DNA of 64,000 bases from JAFGJQ01 sp052034525 (GCA_052034525.1 JBPOIK010000028.1:1-64000); one strand, 5' to 3'; positions 7,265 to 17,120 are shown, counted from the stretch's first letter. Program-made: numbers and translations. Notes: generated by a model from the sequence alone, not told the origin.

Positions 7265-10200
7265 GACTTCGCCTCCGAAGCCGAACGGTTGAGGATTCTG
7301 CGGAGAATCGCCGGCAGCGTCCGGGGCTCGAGGTAGGCCGGCGGCATCCGCAGGTGTATCGTGTGCGCGTCCGGCATCCGGGCCGTGCCCGGGGCGTCGG
7401 CGAAGAGGCGATCCACCAGGCTCACGTTCTCCACGCTGAACACCACGTCCGGCTCCCGCAAAATGATCGACCGGATGCGCCATCGCCGGGCGAGCACGCG
7501 AATCTCCGCCTGCTCCAGCAGCCCGCGCACCGCGTCCGGGTACGGCCCGAACGCATCCTCCAGGTCTTTCTGGAGCTGGTCCAGCTCCTGCACAGTCCGA
7601 CAGGCCGTCATGCGGCGGTAGATTTCGATCCGCGAGCGCTCGGCGCGAATATAGTGTGGCGGAATATGGGCGGCAATATCCAGCTCCACGTGGACAGGCG
7701 TCGGGCGGAGGTCGGGCTCGTTGGTCAGTCGCCGCACCGCGCTTTCCAGCAGGCTGCAGTACATCTCGTAGCCCACGGCGGCAATGTGCCCGCTCTGCTC
7801 GGGGCCCAGTATGTTGCCCGCCCCGCGGATTTCCAGGTCACGCATGGCGATGCGAAAGCCCGCCCCCAGCTCGGAAAACTCCTCGACGGCCTTGAGCCGC
7901 TTGGCCGCCTTGGACGTCACCGGCCGGTCGGGCGACAGCAGCAGGTAGCAATAGGCCTGGTGCTTCGACCGCCCCACACGGCCACGAAGCTGGTGCAGGT
8001 CGGCCAGGCCGAACCGGTCCGCCCGGTCGATGAAGATGGTGTTGGCGGCCGGGATGTCGATACCGCTTTCGATGATGGTCGTGCAGATCAGCACGTCTGC
8101 GGCGTGCCGCATGAACGCGGTCATGACGTTTTCCAGTGTTTTTTCCCGCATCTGCCCATGTCCAACCAGAATGCGGGCCTCCGGCACGATCCGCCGGACC
8201 TCGTCCGCCACGCGATCGATGGACTGCACCACGTTATGCACGAAAAAGACCTGCCCGTCGCGGTTCATCTCCCGCACGATGGCTTGGCGGATCAGGTTCG
8301 GATCCCAGGCGCAGACCTGAGTGGCGATGGATCGGCGGTCCACCGGCGGCGTCTCCAGCGCGCTGATGTCGCGAATGCCCAGCAGGGACATGTGCAGCGT
8401 GCGGGGAATGGGGGTGGCCGTCATGGTCAACACGTCCACCGTCTCCCGGAACCGTTTGAGCCGCTCCTTGTGCTCGACGCCGAACCGTTGTTCCTCGTCG
8501 ACGACCACCAGCCCCAGGTTGGCGAAGCCCACGTCCTTGCTGAGCAGCCGGTGCGTGCCGATCACCACGTCCACCTGCCCCTTGCGCGCGGCCGACACGA
8601 TCGCCGCCTGCTCCGCCTTCGTTCGGAAACGCGACAGGCACGATATCGACATCGGATAGTCGGCCAGCCGTTCGCGGAACGTCTGGTAATGCTGCTCGGC
8701 CAGCACGGTGGTCGGCACGAGCACCGCCACCTGCCGGCCGTATTCGACCACCTTGAAGGCGGCCCGCAGCGCGATTTCCGTTTTCCCGTACCCCACGTCG
8801 CCGCACAGCAGGCGGTCCATGGGCCGGGATGCGCACAGGTCGTGTTTGACCTGCTCGGCCGTCACGAGCTGATCTTCCGTTTCTTCATACTCGAACGCCG
8901 CCTCGAACTCGCGCTGCCACTGCGTGTCCGCCGGATAGGCGGTGCCCTCGTTCAGCCGGCGGGCGGCCTGGACGGCCAGCAGCGCTTCGGCCAGATCGGT
9001 GACGGCCCCGGTGACTTTTTCCTTGGTTCTGCGCCAGCGGGTGCCGCCCAGCTTCGACAGCCGGGGCCTGGCGCCGGCGGCCCCGATATACTTCTGAACC
9101 AGATCGACCTGGCTGGACGGCACCCGGAGGACGGCTTTGTCGTCAAACTCCAGCGTCAGAAACTCTTCCTGCTTGGCCGAATCGCCCTTACGGACCAGTT
9201 CCAGCCCCTTGAAGCGGGCGATGCCGTGCTGGGCATGCACCACCAGGTCGCCCGGCTGAAGCTCGGCCCACGTCTCCAGGGGCCGGGCGGCGTGGAATCG
9301 GCGCAGTCGGCGTCGCTGCCGCTGTCGCTGGAAGAGCTCGTGGTGCCCGACGACGATCGTCCGGGCCGCCCGCCATTCAAAACCCTGGTGCAGCAGACCG
9401 ACCCGCAGCTCGATGCTGTCCGGCAGATCGCCTCGCGCTTCACGAATCAGCTCCGCCAGCCGGGACTGCTCGCCCTGGTTGTCACAGACGACGATTACCC
9501 GCGAGCTGTCGGCCTGCTCACAAAGCGTCTGAATAACCTCTGTCGGCTTGCCCTCGAACCGGGCCAGGCTGGCCACGTCAAAGCGGCAGACGTCTTCTCT
9601 CCGGTCGGTCGGGACGCCCGTCAGGCGGGAAAGGTAGATCCGGGCGAAGTCGTTGGCGCGGCGGAGGACGGACTCCACCGGGTACAGCTCCGACGGCTCG
9701 CCGAGCCGGCGGTGGAGCGTTCGACCCATCTCCTGCACCTCGACCGGCTCGTCCAGGGCGACGATGGCGTTGCCCGGCAGGTACGCCAGGAAATCCGCCC
9801 GTTGCTCGGTGGCCGGTGTCTTCTGCGGAAGGGCCGCGAGGGTGATCTCGCCGAGCGACTCCTTCGATCGCTGCGAGCTGACGTCAAACCGGCGGATCGA
9901 CTCCACCTGGTCGCCGAACAGCTCGATCCGCACCGGCTCTTCATCCCCGCGCGGGAAGATGTCGACGATCCCGCCGCGCAGAGCGAAATCGCCGGGCGAT
10001 TCCACCAGATCCAGCCGGGTGAACCCGCGCTCCACAAGCCACCCCGCGATCGCCTCCGAAATCGCCGTCCGGCCGACCGCGATGTGCAGCGTGTTAGCCG
10101 CCAACGCGGCGGGCGTGGGTACCGGCTGCATCAGGGCCAGTACGGGGCATACGATCAGGCTGGGCCTGTCGGCATCGTTACCGCCGCCGGCCAGCAGACT

Positions 10201-10509
10201 GCACAGTCGCAGTCGCTCCGCGTCGATCTCGCCCGCCGCCGCACCCTCGCCAGGCAACGTTTCCCACGCCGGAAACAGCTCGCACGCCCGACCCCCGAAA
10301 AACTCGAGATCCTCGCGGACGTTGTCGGCCTCGTCGAAATGCGAAGTGACGTACAGAATCGGCCGACCCGCAGCTTGCGCGACGGAGGCCACCAGCAGGC
10401 GCGCAAAAGATCCCCACAGCCCGCTGGCGGATATGGCCCCCGTCTCGGACCGCATCCGCTCACACAGGCGCGCCAGATTCGGATCGGCGGCGATCGAGTC
10501 GATCACCAT
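7261..10509 (-). CDS. mfd: transcription-repair coupling factor
   Basis: A 1,082-residue Mfd, which removes stalled RNA polymerase from damaged DNA and recruits UvrA. The N-terminal UvrB-like module includes DLVESPGDFALRGGIVDIFP. The RNA-polymerase-interacting domain follows (PGDLVVHAQHGIARFKGLE). The SF2 translocase has Walker A GDVGYGKTE, the DEEQ box in VVDEEQRFGVEHKE, and TATPIPRTLHMSLLGIRD. Its second half has VHNVVQSID and ADVLICTTIIESGIDIP. The C-terminal TRCF domain follows. The ATG at 10509 gives a normal N-terminus; an upstream in-frame Met at 10551 adds 14 unusual residues. It is followed by the coupled foldase gene. Confidence 0.97.
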   Translation of the reverse strand: MVIDSIAADPNLARLCERMRSETGAISASGLWGSFARLLVASVAQAAGRPILYVTSHFDEADNVREDLEFFGGRACELFPAWETLPGEGAAAGEIDAERLRLCSLLAGGGNDADRPSLIVCPVLALMQPVPTPAALAANTLHIAVGRTAISEAIAGWLVERGFTRLDLVESPGDFALRGGIVDIFPRGDEEPVRIELFGDQVESIRRFDVSSQRSKESLGEITLAALPQKTPATEQRADFLAYLPGNAIVALDEPVEVQEMGRTLHRRLGEPSELYPVESVLRRANDFARIYLSRLTGVPTDRREDVCRFDVASLARFEGKPTEVIQTLCEQADSSRVIVVCDNQGEQSRLAELIREARGDLPDSIELRVGLLHQGFEWRAARTIVVGHHELFQRQRQRRRLRRFHAARPLETWAELQPGDLVVHAQHGIARFKGLELVRKGDSAKQEEFLTLEFDDKAVLRVPSSQVDLVQKYIGAAGARPRLSKLGGTRWRRTKEKVTGAVTDLAEALLAVQAARRLNEGTAYPADTQWQREFEAAFEYEETEDQLVTAEQVKHDLCASRPMDRLLCGDVGYGKTEIALRAAFKVVEYGRQVAVLVPTTVLAEQHYQTFRERLADYPMSISCLSRFRTKAEQAAIVSAARKGQVDVVIGTHRLLSKDVGFANLGLVVVDEEQRFGVEHKERLKRFRETVDVLTMTATPIPRTLHMSLLGIRDISALETPPVDRRSIATQVCAWDPNLIRQAIVREMNRDGQVFFVHNVVQSIDRVADEVRRIVPEARILVGHGQMREKTLENVMTAFMRHAADVLICTTIIESGIDIPAANTIFIDRADRFGLADLHQLRGRVGRSKHQAYCYLLLSPDRPVTSKAAKRLKAVEEFSELGAGFRIAMRDLEIRGAGNILGPEQSGHIAAVGYEMYCSLLESAVRRLTNEPDLRPTPVHVELDIAAHIPPHYIRAERSRIEIYRRMTACRTVQELDQLQKDLEDAFGPYPDAVRGLLEQAEIRVLARRWRIRSIILREPDVVFSVENVSLVDRLFADAPGTARMPDAHTIHLRMPPAYLEPRTLPAILRRILNRSASEAKS

Positions 10510-10561
10510 GGTCGTGTGAAAATGATAGCGGCTCCGGCCGGAGCGGGGCAATTCGGCCGGC

Positions 10562-11680
10562 TCAGAAAGCCGATCGACGGGCGTAGCGGATGGCCTGTTT
10601 CACGGCCTCGCCCGCGGGAGGGGTCAACCGACCCAGTTCGGCAAACGTGACGGCGGTTACGCCGCGGGCCGTGGCCGCGCCTACGTCGGCCACCAGACCC
10701 TGCGGACGGCTGACCGTCTCGGCCTCCACACGGAATTCCAACTCACAGCCGTCGGGGAACTCGACGCCGGAGTATTGCCAGCACACCCCGGTAACACTCC
10801 GCTGCACGAACTCGAGCGAATCCGCATGTTCCCGACCCGTGCGATGAAGAATGATGGGAATACCGCACGTGCCCGCCAGATGCGCCGTGGCGCGAGTCAG
10901 GCGGGTGGACTGGTCGGCCACATACGCCCGCAGCACGGGGTCCGCGGCAAGGTGCTCGGCGAAGGATCGGACGCCGGCCGGACCGCTCTCCAGCACGTTG
11001 TGCAGCGTCACGCGAACCGAGCGGACGGCCGCATCCACGTCCAGTCCCCGCTCGGCCGCCTGCTGCCGGCACGACTCACAGAAGCAGACGGCCAGCAACC
11101 CGCAGACCAGGTCGCGGTCCGCAACCGGAATCGTCAGGCCGGCCGTGGCCTCGCCCATCCAGCCCAGATCCCAGTCGTGCAGGACGATCGCATCCGGCGC
11201 GAACATCCGACCCACCTGTGCCACCAGGCTCGCCACCATCGCCCGCACGTCCGGATGGGTCGAGCACAGCCGCGTCGGGGAGACATCGTCCAGCGCGTTC
11301 TTGAACGCACACGCCGCGTGCCGCTCCGCCAGCCGGCCCAGCCGAAGTGTCGAAAGCGCCACGCGCAGGCCCAAGCCGCGGTCACGAACGGCCGTGACGG
11401 CGGCGCCGAGGCGGTTTCGGCCCCTGGCGATCTCGGCAACGATCGGCCTGCAGCGGATGGCGGCGCACGCTTCATCATCGGGCGCAAACAGCAGACCGCC
11501 CCGCGTCCGGACGACGACCGGATCAGGACGGCGACGCACGCGCAGGGCGGCGAGCGGCCCGCAACCGGCCACGAGCGTCACGCCCGTAGCGCCCAGCGTG
11601 CCCTGCACGTAATCGAGCTCCGCATCAAGCGCATCGTCGTCAAAATCCCACGCCTGCGCCTGGATGAATACCTGCAGCAT
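10562..11680 (-). CDS. predicted TIM-barrel, glycosidase-like protein of unknown function
   Basis: A 372-residue cytoplasmic protein with no signal peptide. It reads as an alpha/beta barrel: alternating strands such as VTLVAGCGPLAAL, LRVALSTLRL and DAIVLHDWDLGWMGE, and a CFCESCRQQA motif near the middle. CxC-x2-C segments like this are seen in barrel proteins related to GH42-like or putative glycosyl hydrolases, where they mark a loop. I do not recognise a precise family or catalytic pair. The ATG at 11680 was chosen because the upstream extension is arginine-rich. It lies 52 bp upstream of mfd and may be transcribed with it. Confidence 0.6.
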   Translation of the reverse strand: MLQVFIQAQAWDFDDDALDAELDYVQGTLGATGVTLVAGCGPLAALRVRRRPDPVVVRTRGGLLFAPDDEACAAIRCRPIVAEIARGRNRLGAAVTAVRDRGLGLRVALSTLRLGRLAERHAACAFKNALDDVSPTRLCSTHPDVRAMVASLVAQVGRMFAPDAIVLHDWDLGWMGEATAGLTIPVADRDLVCGLLAVCFCESCRQQAAERGLDVDAAVRSVRVTLHNVLESGPAGVRSFAEHLAADPVLRAYVADQSTRLTRATAHLAGTCGIPIILHRTGREHADSLEFVQRSVTGVCWQYSGVEFPDGCELEFRVEAETVSRPQGLVADVGAATARGVTAVTFAELGRLTPPAGEAVKQAIRYARRSAF

Positions 11681-11940
11681 GGCCGCCCGTCCGTTCCCGA
11701 TTCGCCGCCGCCACCACGGCCGATTTATCCTAGCACGCCGAACGCCCGCGGCCAATCCGCCGGCCATCCCGGAGCATTCCGCGGATTGCACACCTGTGAT
11801 TTTCTTGAATCGCGAACCGGTGGAAAAATAAGGACGAACTGCCGGGCCTTTTCGGGTATAAGCGGTAAGGCGCGCGTGCCGCGGGGCGCGGGCGCTACGC
11901 GGGACCAGACCCCCCGACCATCGCAGAGGGCCGCCGAACC

Positions 11941-12870
11941 ATGCCTCCTTCCATTGACGCGATTCATACAGGCGACTGCATCGCGGGCATGAGCGCCATG
12001 AAACCCGAGAGTGTGGACCTCGTGTTCGCCGATCCGCCCTTCAACATCGGCTATGACTACGATGAGTACGACGACCGCAAGGCGCGCGACGAATACCTCG
12101 CCTGGTCGCGGAACTGGATGGCCGAGGTATGGCGGGTGCTTAAACCGACGGGCACATTCTGGCTGGCCATCGGGGATGAATATGCGGCGGAACTGAAACT
12201 GCTGGCCCAGCGGGAGCTGGAATTCATCTGTCGAAGCTGGGTGGTCTGGTACTATACGTTCGGCGTCCACTGCGTTCGGAAGTTCGCGCGGTCTCACGCG
12301 CACCTGTTTCATTTCGTGAAGCACGCGAAGGATTTCACGTTCAACATTGACGACCCGAACGTGCGCGTGCCCTCGGCCCGGCAGCTCGTGTACGCCGACA
12401 CGCGGGCCAATCCCCGGGGCCGGCTGCCGGACGATACCTGGATCCTGCGGCCCCAGGACATTCCCAACGCCTTCGAGGCGGACGGCGACACGTGGTATTA
12501 CGCGCGGGTGGCCGGCACCTTCAAGGAACGCCGCGGCTTCCACGGATGCCAGATGCCGGAGCAGATTCTGGGGCGGATTATCCGCGTCTCCTCCAACCCG
12601 GGCGACCTGGTGCTGGATCCGTTCACCGGCAGCGGCACGACCCCGACGGTCGCCAAGAAACTCGGTCGCCATTGGGTGGGTTTTGAGCTCTCGAAGGAGT
12701 ATGCCCAGCAATCCGGCGAGCGGGTCCGACGAGCCCGGGTCGGCGACCCGCTGGACGGCCCGCCAAACCCGCTGCTCAGCGCGCCGGCCACGCCCAAGGC
12801 GCCTCCGGAGCGAAAGCGACACTCCCGGCGAAACGCCGCGTGGGCGGACGGAGCGCCCAGACTCTTCTGA
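11941..12870 (+). CDS. orphan site-specific DNA methyltransferase (beta class)
   Basis: A 309-residue DNA methyltransferase. Motif IV DPPF is at residues 31-34 and the SAM-binding motif I (DPFTGSGTT) is near residues 226-234. The catalytic motif therefore precedes the SAM motif, the beta-class order shared with CcrM. DPPF favours N6-adenine methylation over N4-cytosine. The last 45 residues are Pro/Arg-rich and may bind DNA. No restriction endonuclease lies on either side, so it is a solitary enzyme, perhaps epigenetic. It is transcribed alone on the plus strand and converges on the permease genes. Target sequence cannot be predicted. Confidence 0.9.
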   Translation: MPPSIDAIHTGDCIAGMSAMKPESVDLVFADPPFNIGYDYDEYDDRKARDEYLAWSRNWMAEVWRVLKPTGTFWLAIGDEYAAELKLLAQRELEFICRSWVVWYYTFGVHCVRKFARSHAHLFHFVKHAKDFTFNIDDPNVRVPSARQLVYADTRANPRGRLPDDTWILRPQDIPNAFEADGDTWYYARVAGTFKERRGFHGCQMPEQILGRIIRVSSNPGDLVLDPFTGSGTTPTVAKKLGRHWVGFELSKEYAQQSGERVRRARVGDPLDGPPNPLLSAPATPKAPPERKRHSRRNAAWADGAPRLF

Positions 12871-12944
12871 GGCGTCCGCGAGATCGGCGGAAGAAAACCC
12901 GCGTGGCCGGAACCGGAGGCCGGCGGCCCGACCGGCGATTCGCC

Positions 12945-14075
12945 TCATGCCAGCGTCTTGCGAAAGCGGCGCGACGCCAGCCAGAGCGTCGCCACGCCCA
13001 TCAGGGCGAGCGCCGCCATCTGCGGCCACAGGACCGCGGCCCCGACACCCTTGAGAAAGATCCCGCGCACGATCACCAGGAAGTAGCGCAGCGGGTTGAA
13101 ATACGTGAACCACTGAACCGTCCGGGGCATGTTCGCGATCGGGAACATGAAGCCCGACAGCAACACCGCCGGAAAGTAGAAGAAAAAGGTGCTCATCATC
13201 GCCTGCTGCTGCGTTTCGCTGATGGTGGATATGAGCAGGCCGATGCCCAGCGTGGTCATCAGGTACAGCGTCGTGGCGGCCAGCAGAAGGAGCAGGTTGC
13301 CGCGGATCGGCACATCGAACCAGAACACGCCGACCAGCGTGATGCCGATCACGTCGGCGAAGCCGATCAGGGCGAAGGGCATCGTCTTGCCCAGGATGAA
13401 CTCCGCCGGCGTGATCGGCGACACCATGATCTGCTCCATCGTGCCGATCTCCTTCTCCCGGACGACGGCCATGCTGGTCAGCATGAGCGTGATGAGCAGC
13501 ACGATAATGGCGATCACGCCGGGCACGTAGAAGTTGCGGCTTTCCAGGTTCTCGTTGAACCAGGACCGCGCCTGCAGCACCACGCCGGTCGACTCACGCG
13601 GCACGCCGGTCCGCCGCGTGAGCCGCGTGACCAGCACCTTCTGCGAGAACTGCCGGGTGATCTTGGCGCTGTAGTCCAGCACGATGCCCGCCGTGTTGGA
13701 GTCCGTGCCGTCCACGATGATCTGCAGCAGCGCCGTCCGGCCGGCCCGCAGATCGTCCTCGAACCCGCGGTTGATCCCCAGCACGACCCGCGCGCGCCCC
13801 TGGTCCACCAGGCGCCGCGCCCGGTCGTCGTTGTCGACATGTTCGAGAATGTCGAAGTAGCCCGAGTGCTCGAATCGAGCGATCAACTCGCGGCTGGCCA
13901 CGCTGTTGTCCCGGTCGAGAACCGCCGTCGCCACGTGCTTCACGTCCGTGGTGACGGCATAGCCGAAAACGAGCACCTGGACCACCGGCATGAGGAAGAT
14001 CACGCCGCGCATCTTCGGATCACGGAGGATCTGCGTGAACTCCTTGATCAGCATGTGCCGGATGCGTTCAAACAC
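12945..14075 (-). CDS. ABC-2 type permease, second permease of the efflux operon
   Basis: A 376-residue permease. It has one membrane span near the N-terminus (MRGVIFLMPVVQVLVFGYAV), a large external domain of about 150 residues, then five C-terminal spans. The ABC-2 signature region is LTSMAVVREKEIGTMEQIMVSPI. Architecture matches YbhR/YbhS of E. coli. It is last in the TetR-HlyD-ABC-ABC-permease-permease operon and lies 2 bp after its sister permease gene. The two permeases are homologous along their whole length and likely form a heterodimer. Substrate unknown; the E. coli homologue exports drugs and cations. Confidence 0.92.
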   Translation of the reverse strand: MFERIRHMLIKEFTQILRDPKMRGVIFLMPVVQVLVFGYAVTTDVKHVATAVLDRDNSVASRELIARFEHSGYFDILEHVDNDDRARRLVDQGRARVVLGINRGFEDDLRAGRTALLQIIVDGTDSNTAGIVLDYSAKITRQFSQKVLVTRLTRRTGVPRESTGVVLQARSWFNENLESRNFYVPGVIAIIVLLITLMLTSMAVVREKEIGTMEQIMVSPITPAEFILGKTMPFALIGFADVIGITLVGVFWFDVPIRGNLLLLLAATTLYLMTTLGIGLLISTISETQQQAMMSTFFFYFPAVLLSGFMFPIANMPRTVQWFTYFNPLRYFLVIVRGIFLKGVGAAVLWPQMAALALMGVATLWLASRRFRKTLA

Positions 14076-14077
14076 GG

Positions 14078-15210
14078 CTACACCAGCTTCTTGCGGAACG
14101 TGACGTTGGCCAGCAGCACCATCGCCGCGGCGAAAACCGTCAGCAGGCCGGCCTGGGCGGCCAGAGCCTGCGGCCCCGCGCCTTTGAGGTAAATGCCCTT
14201 GAGCAGGGCCACGAAATAGCGCGCGGGAATCAGGTACGTGAGGAACTGAATGGGCCCGGGCATGTTGCTGATGGCATACATGAAACCCGACAGCAGAAAC
14301 GACGGCAGAAACGTGAGCACCATCGCCAACTGGCTCGCCAGGAGCTGGCTGCGCGTCAGAATGCTGATCAGCATCCCCAGCGACAGGGCGCCGACCAGGA
14401 AGACGGCCGCCATGACGAAATCAGGATCACGCTGCCGCGCAAAGGCACCGCAAAGACGAACCGGCCCATCAGCACGGCCAGCAGAACGTCCAGCATTCCG
14501 ATCGCGAAATACGGCAGAAGCTTGCCCAGAACCAGTTCGGGACCCCTGACCGGAGTCGAGATGAGCTGCTCCATGCTGCCGCGCTCCCATTCGCGCGCCA
14601 CGGTCAGCGAGGTGAGCAAGGCGGCGATCACCATCATGATGACGGCGATCAGGCCGGGAATGATGTAGTTTCTGGACTCCATGTCCGGGTTGAACCAGAC
14701 GCGCGGCCGCACATCCAGCGGCGGCCACAGGGCCGGCCCGCCGACGCGCCGGACCTCGCGCACCGCGACATCCTGCGAATACGACTGCGCGATCGCTTCC
14801 GCGTACCCCATCGCAATGGTCGCCGTGTTGGAGTCGCTGCCGTCGACGATCATCTGCACTCCGGCGGGTCGACCGGACCCGAGGCGCTGGGCAAAATCCC
14901 GCGGAATGACCAGCGCGACGAGGGCGTCCCCGGTGTCAATCGCACGCTCCAGCTCCCGATAATTTCGGATATGGCCGCGGATCGAGAAATACGGCGATCC
15001 GGCGAAGCGGCTGAGAAACTCCCGGCTGGTCTGTGACTCGCTCTGGTCCCAGACCACCGTCGGCACGTCATCCACGTCCAGGGTCAGGGCATACCCGAAG
15101 AGCACCAGCAGAAGCATCGGGATGGCGACGGCCATCCCCAGGCTGCGCGGGTCGCGCAGGATGTGCAGGAACTCCTTGCGCGCGACGGCCCGGAGGCGGG
15201 CGGGGCTCAT
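14078..15210 (-). pseudogene. ABC-2 type permease with an apparent 1-nt frameshift
   Basis: First permease of the operon, split between two frames. The N-terminal part (MSPARLRAVARKEFLHILRD onward) runs in frame to PLRGSVIL and then turns into unrelated residues. The true continuation (DFVMAAVFLVGALSLGML and on to VTFRKKLV) lies in the next frame. The break is at about 14420-14424. Aligned with the sister permease, both have 22 residues between the RG and the equivalent Leu, so the sequence fits one missing base. The span is 1,133 bp, one short of a multiple of three; repaired, it would be 377 aa against 376 for the sister. It is either a natural inactivation or an assembly error. Confidence 0.85.
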
Positions 15211-16181
15211 CGACGCACCTCCCGCGGCGGCGGCTCCAGGCGATCGCGAGCCTCGATCAGCGATACGAACACATCCTCCAGGGACGGCACAATCGGCTCG
15301 ACCCGCTCGACCCGATAGCCGCGTTGCTGCAGCCGGGTCCGGATGCTCCCGGCCGCCGCGTTGCCGTCCTGCGCCACCACGTGCAACCCGCGCCCGAACA
15401 GGGCCACTTCCTGAACGCCCGGCACACTCTCGATTTCCCCCAGCGCGTCCTGCGGCCGGTCGCAGAGCACCTCCAGAACGTCCTGGCGCATTCGTTGCGT
15501 TTTCAGCGCGTCCGGCGTCCCGGCCGCGATCAGTTCGCCCCGGTAAATCAGGCCGAGACGGTCGCAGTATTCCGCTTCATCCATGTAATGCGTGGTGACG
15601 AACACCGTGACGCCCTTGCCGGCCAGGTCGTAGATCAGGTCCCAGAAACGCCGCCGACTCATCGGGTCCACGCCGGAGGTCGGCTCGTCCAGAAAAAGCA
15701 GCGGCGGCTCATGCAGAATCGCGCAGCCCAGCGCCAGGCGCTGTTTCCAGCCGCCGGACAGCGCCGCCGTGCGCGAGTGACGGTGCTCGCGCAGACCGGC
15801 CATTTCAATGACCCATTCCTTGCGGTGGCGCTTCCGGGACGCGGGAACCCGGTAGATACCGCTGTAAAAATCAATGTTCTCCTCGACGGTGAGATCCTCG
15901 TAGAGCGAGAATTTCTGGCTCATGTAGCCGATGTGGGCCTTGATCTGCTCGGCCTCCCGGCGAACGTCGAAGCCGGCGACCGTCCCGCGGCCGCCGCTGG
16001 GCGCCAGCAGCCCGCAGAGCATGCGGATCGTGGTGGATTTCCCGGCGCCGTTGGGACCGAGAAACCCGAATATCTCGCCCCGCTCGACCTCGAAACTCAC
16101 GCCGTTGACGGCGATGAAGCTGCCGAAGCGTTTCTCCAGGTTCTGGACGACCACGGCCTTCTCCGGATCAGTCGTGCGCAC
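15207..16181 (-). CDS. ABC transporter ATP-binding protein, second of the efflux operon
   Basis: A 324-residue ATPase of the export (ABC-2) type. Walker A is GPNGAGKST, the Q-loop region is YMSQKFSLYEDLTVEENI, the signature is LSGGWKQRLALG, and Walker B is LLFLDEPTSGVDP, followed by an H-loop (VTTHYMDEAE). The start is a GTG at 16181 preceded by a purine-rich AGAGAGG. It overlaps the upstream ATPase gene by 14 bp and the downstream permease by 4 bp. Together the two ATPases correspond to the two halves of fused E. coli YbhF. They probably pair to energise the two permeases. Confidence 0.93.
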   Translation of the reverse strand: MRTTDPEKAVVVQNLEKRFGSFIAVNGVSFEVERGEIFGFLGPNGAGKSTTIRMLCGLLAPSGGRGTVAGFDVRREAEQIKAHIGYMSQKFSLYEDLTVEENIDFYSGIYRVPASRKRHRKEWVIEMAGLREHRHSRTAALSGGWKQRLALGCAILHEPPLLFLDEPTSGVDPMSRRRFWDLIYDLAGKGVTVFVTTHYMDEAEYCDRLGLIYRGELIAAGTPDALKTQRMRQDVLEVLCDRPQDALGEIESVPGVQEVALFGRGLHVVAQDGNAAAGSIRTRLQQRGYRVERVEPIVPSLEDVFVSLIEARDRLEPPPREVRR

Positions 16182-17112
16182 GGGGCCCGCCCTCTCTTTC
16201 GCCGGACAGAACCGAGATGAACACGTCTTCCAGCGTGGGTTCCACCGGTGCAATTCCCGCGTATTCCAGGTCCGCATCCGCAAGAAGCCGCTCAATCCGC
16301 GCGGTCGTCTCCGGCGGTGTCTGCGTCACGATGTGCACGCGATCTCCAAAGAGACCCACCGACGCGGTCGCCAGCCGTTCCCGCAGCAACGCCGTGACGC
16401 GCCGGGCCCGGGCGGACCGCACCTCCAGGATCGTCCCGCGCGACAGGCGCTTGATCTCGCCGGGCGTCCCGACCGCCATCAGCCGCCCTTCGTGAATGAG
16501 GGCCAGCCGGTTGCAGCGTTCCGCCTCGTCCAGATAGGCCGTCGAGACGAAGATCGTGACGTTCTCGCGCAAGAGCTGATACAACACCCGCCAGAAGTCG
16601 CGGCGCGACACGGGATCGACGCCGTTCGTCGGCTCGTCCAGAAAGAGCACCTTGGGCGTGTGGATCAGGGCGCAGGCCAGGCCGAGCTTCTGCTTCATGC
16701 CGCCTGACAGATGGCCCGCCCGCCGCTTCCCAAACGGCGTAAGATTGCTGAACGCCAGCAGGCGGTCGATTCGGTCCGCCCGGCCCTTTCGCGGAACGCC
16801 ATAGATGTCCGCGTAAAAATGAATGTTCTCCAGGACCGTCAGGTCGGGATACAGGCCGAACCGCTGGCTCATGTAGCCGATGATCTCCTTGACGGCCTCG
16901 GCCTCGCGCACCACGTGGTGTCCGCCGACCCAGGCATCGCCCGAAGTGGGATCCATGATGGACGTAAGCAGCCGCATGGTGGTCGTCTTGCCGGCCCCGT
17001 CCGGACCGACGAGCCCGAAGATTTCGCCCGGCGCCACGCGCAGCGTGAGGCCGTCCACCGCGGTCAGCCGGTCGAACGATTTCGTCAGGCGGTCTGTGCG
17101 GATCGCGTCCAT
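16168..17112 (-). CDS. ABC transporter ATP-binding protein, first of the efflux operon
   Basis: A 314-residue ABC ATPase. Walker A is GPDGAGKTT, with an acidic Asp in place of the usual Asn. The Q-loop is YMSQRFGLYPDLTVLENI, the signature LSGGMKQKLGLA, and Walker B VLFLDEPTNGVDP. The H-loop position reads VSTAYLDEAE, where the usual His is Ala-Tyr. That lack of the switch histidine suggests a degenerate site, so the partner ATPase may carry most hydrolysis. It follows the HlyD gene by 8 bp. It corresponds to the N-terminal half of YbhF. Confidence 0.92.
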   Translation of the reverse strand: MDAIRTDRLTKSFDRLTAVDGLTLRVAPGEIFGLVGPDGAGKTTTMRLLTSIMDPTSGDAWVGGHHVVREAEAVKEIIGYMSQRFGLYPDLTVLENIHFYADIYGVPRKGRADRIDRLLAFSNLTPFGKRRAGHLSGGMKQKLGLACALIHTPKVLFLDEPTNGVDPVSRRDFWRVLYQLLRENVTIFVSTAYLDEAERCNRLALIHEGRLMAVGTPGEIKRLSRGTILEVRSARARRVTALLRERLATASVGLFGDRVHIVTQTPPETTARIERLLADADLEYAGIAPVEPTLEDVFISVLSGEREGGPRAHD

Positions 17113-17120
17113 GGCGCACC

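Noticed and set aside
7354..10650. Very long open frame on the plus strand opposite mfd
   Set aside because: Antisense to a complete, motif-rich Mfd. The translation is His/Gln/Arg-rich with no motif, as expected of a shadow frame in high-GC DNA.
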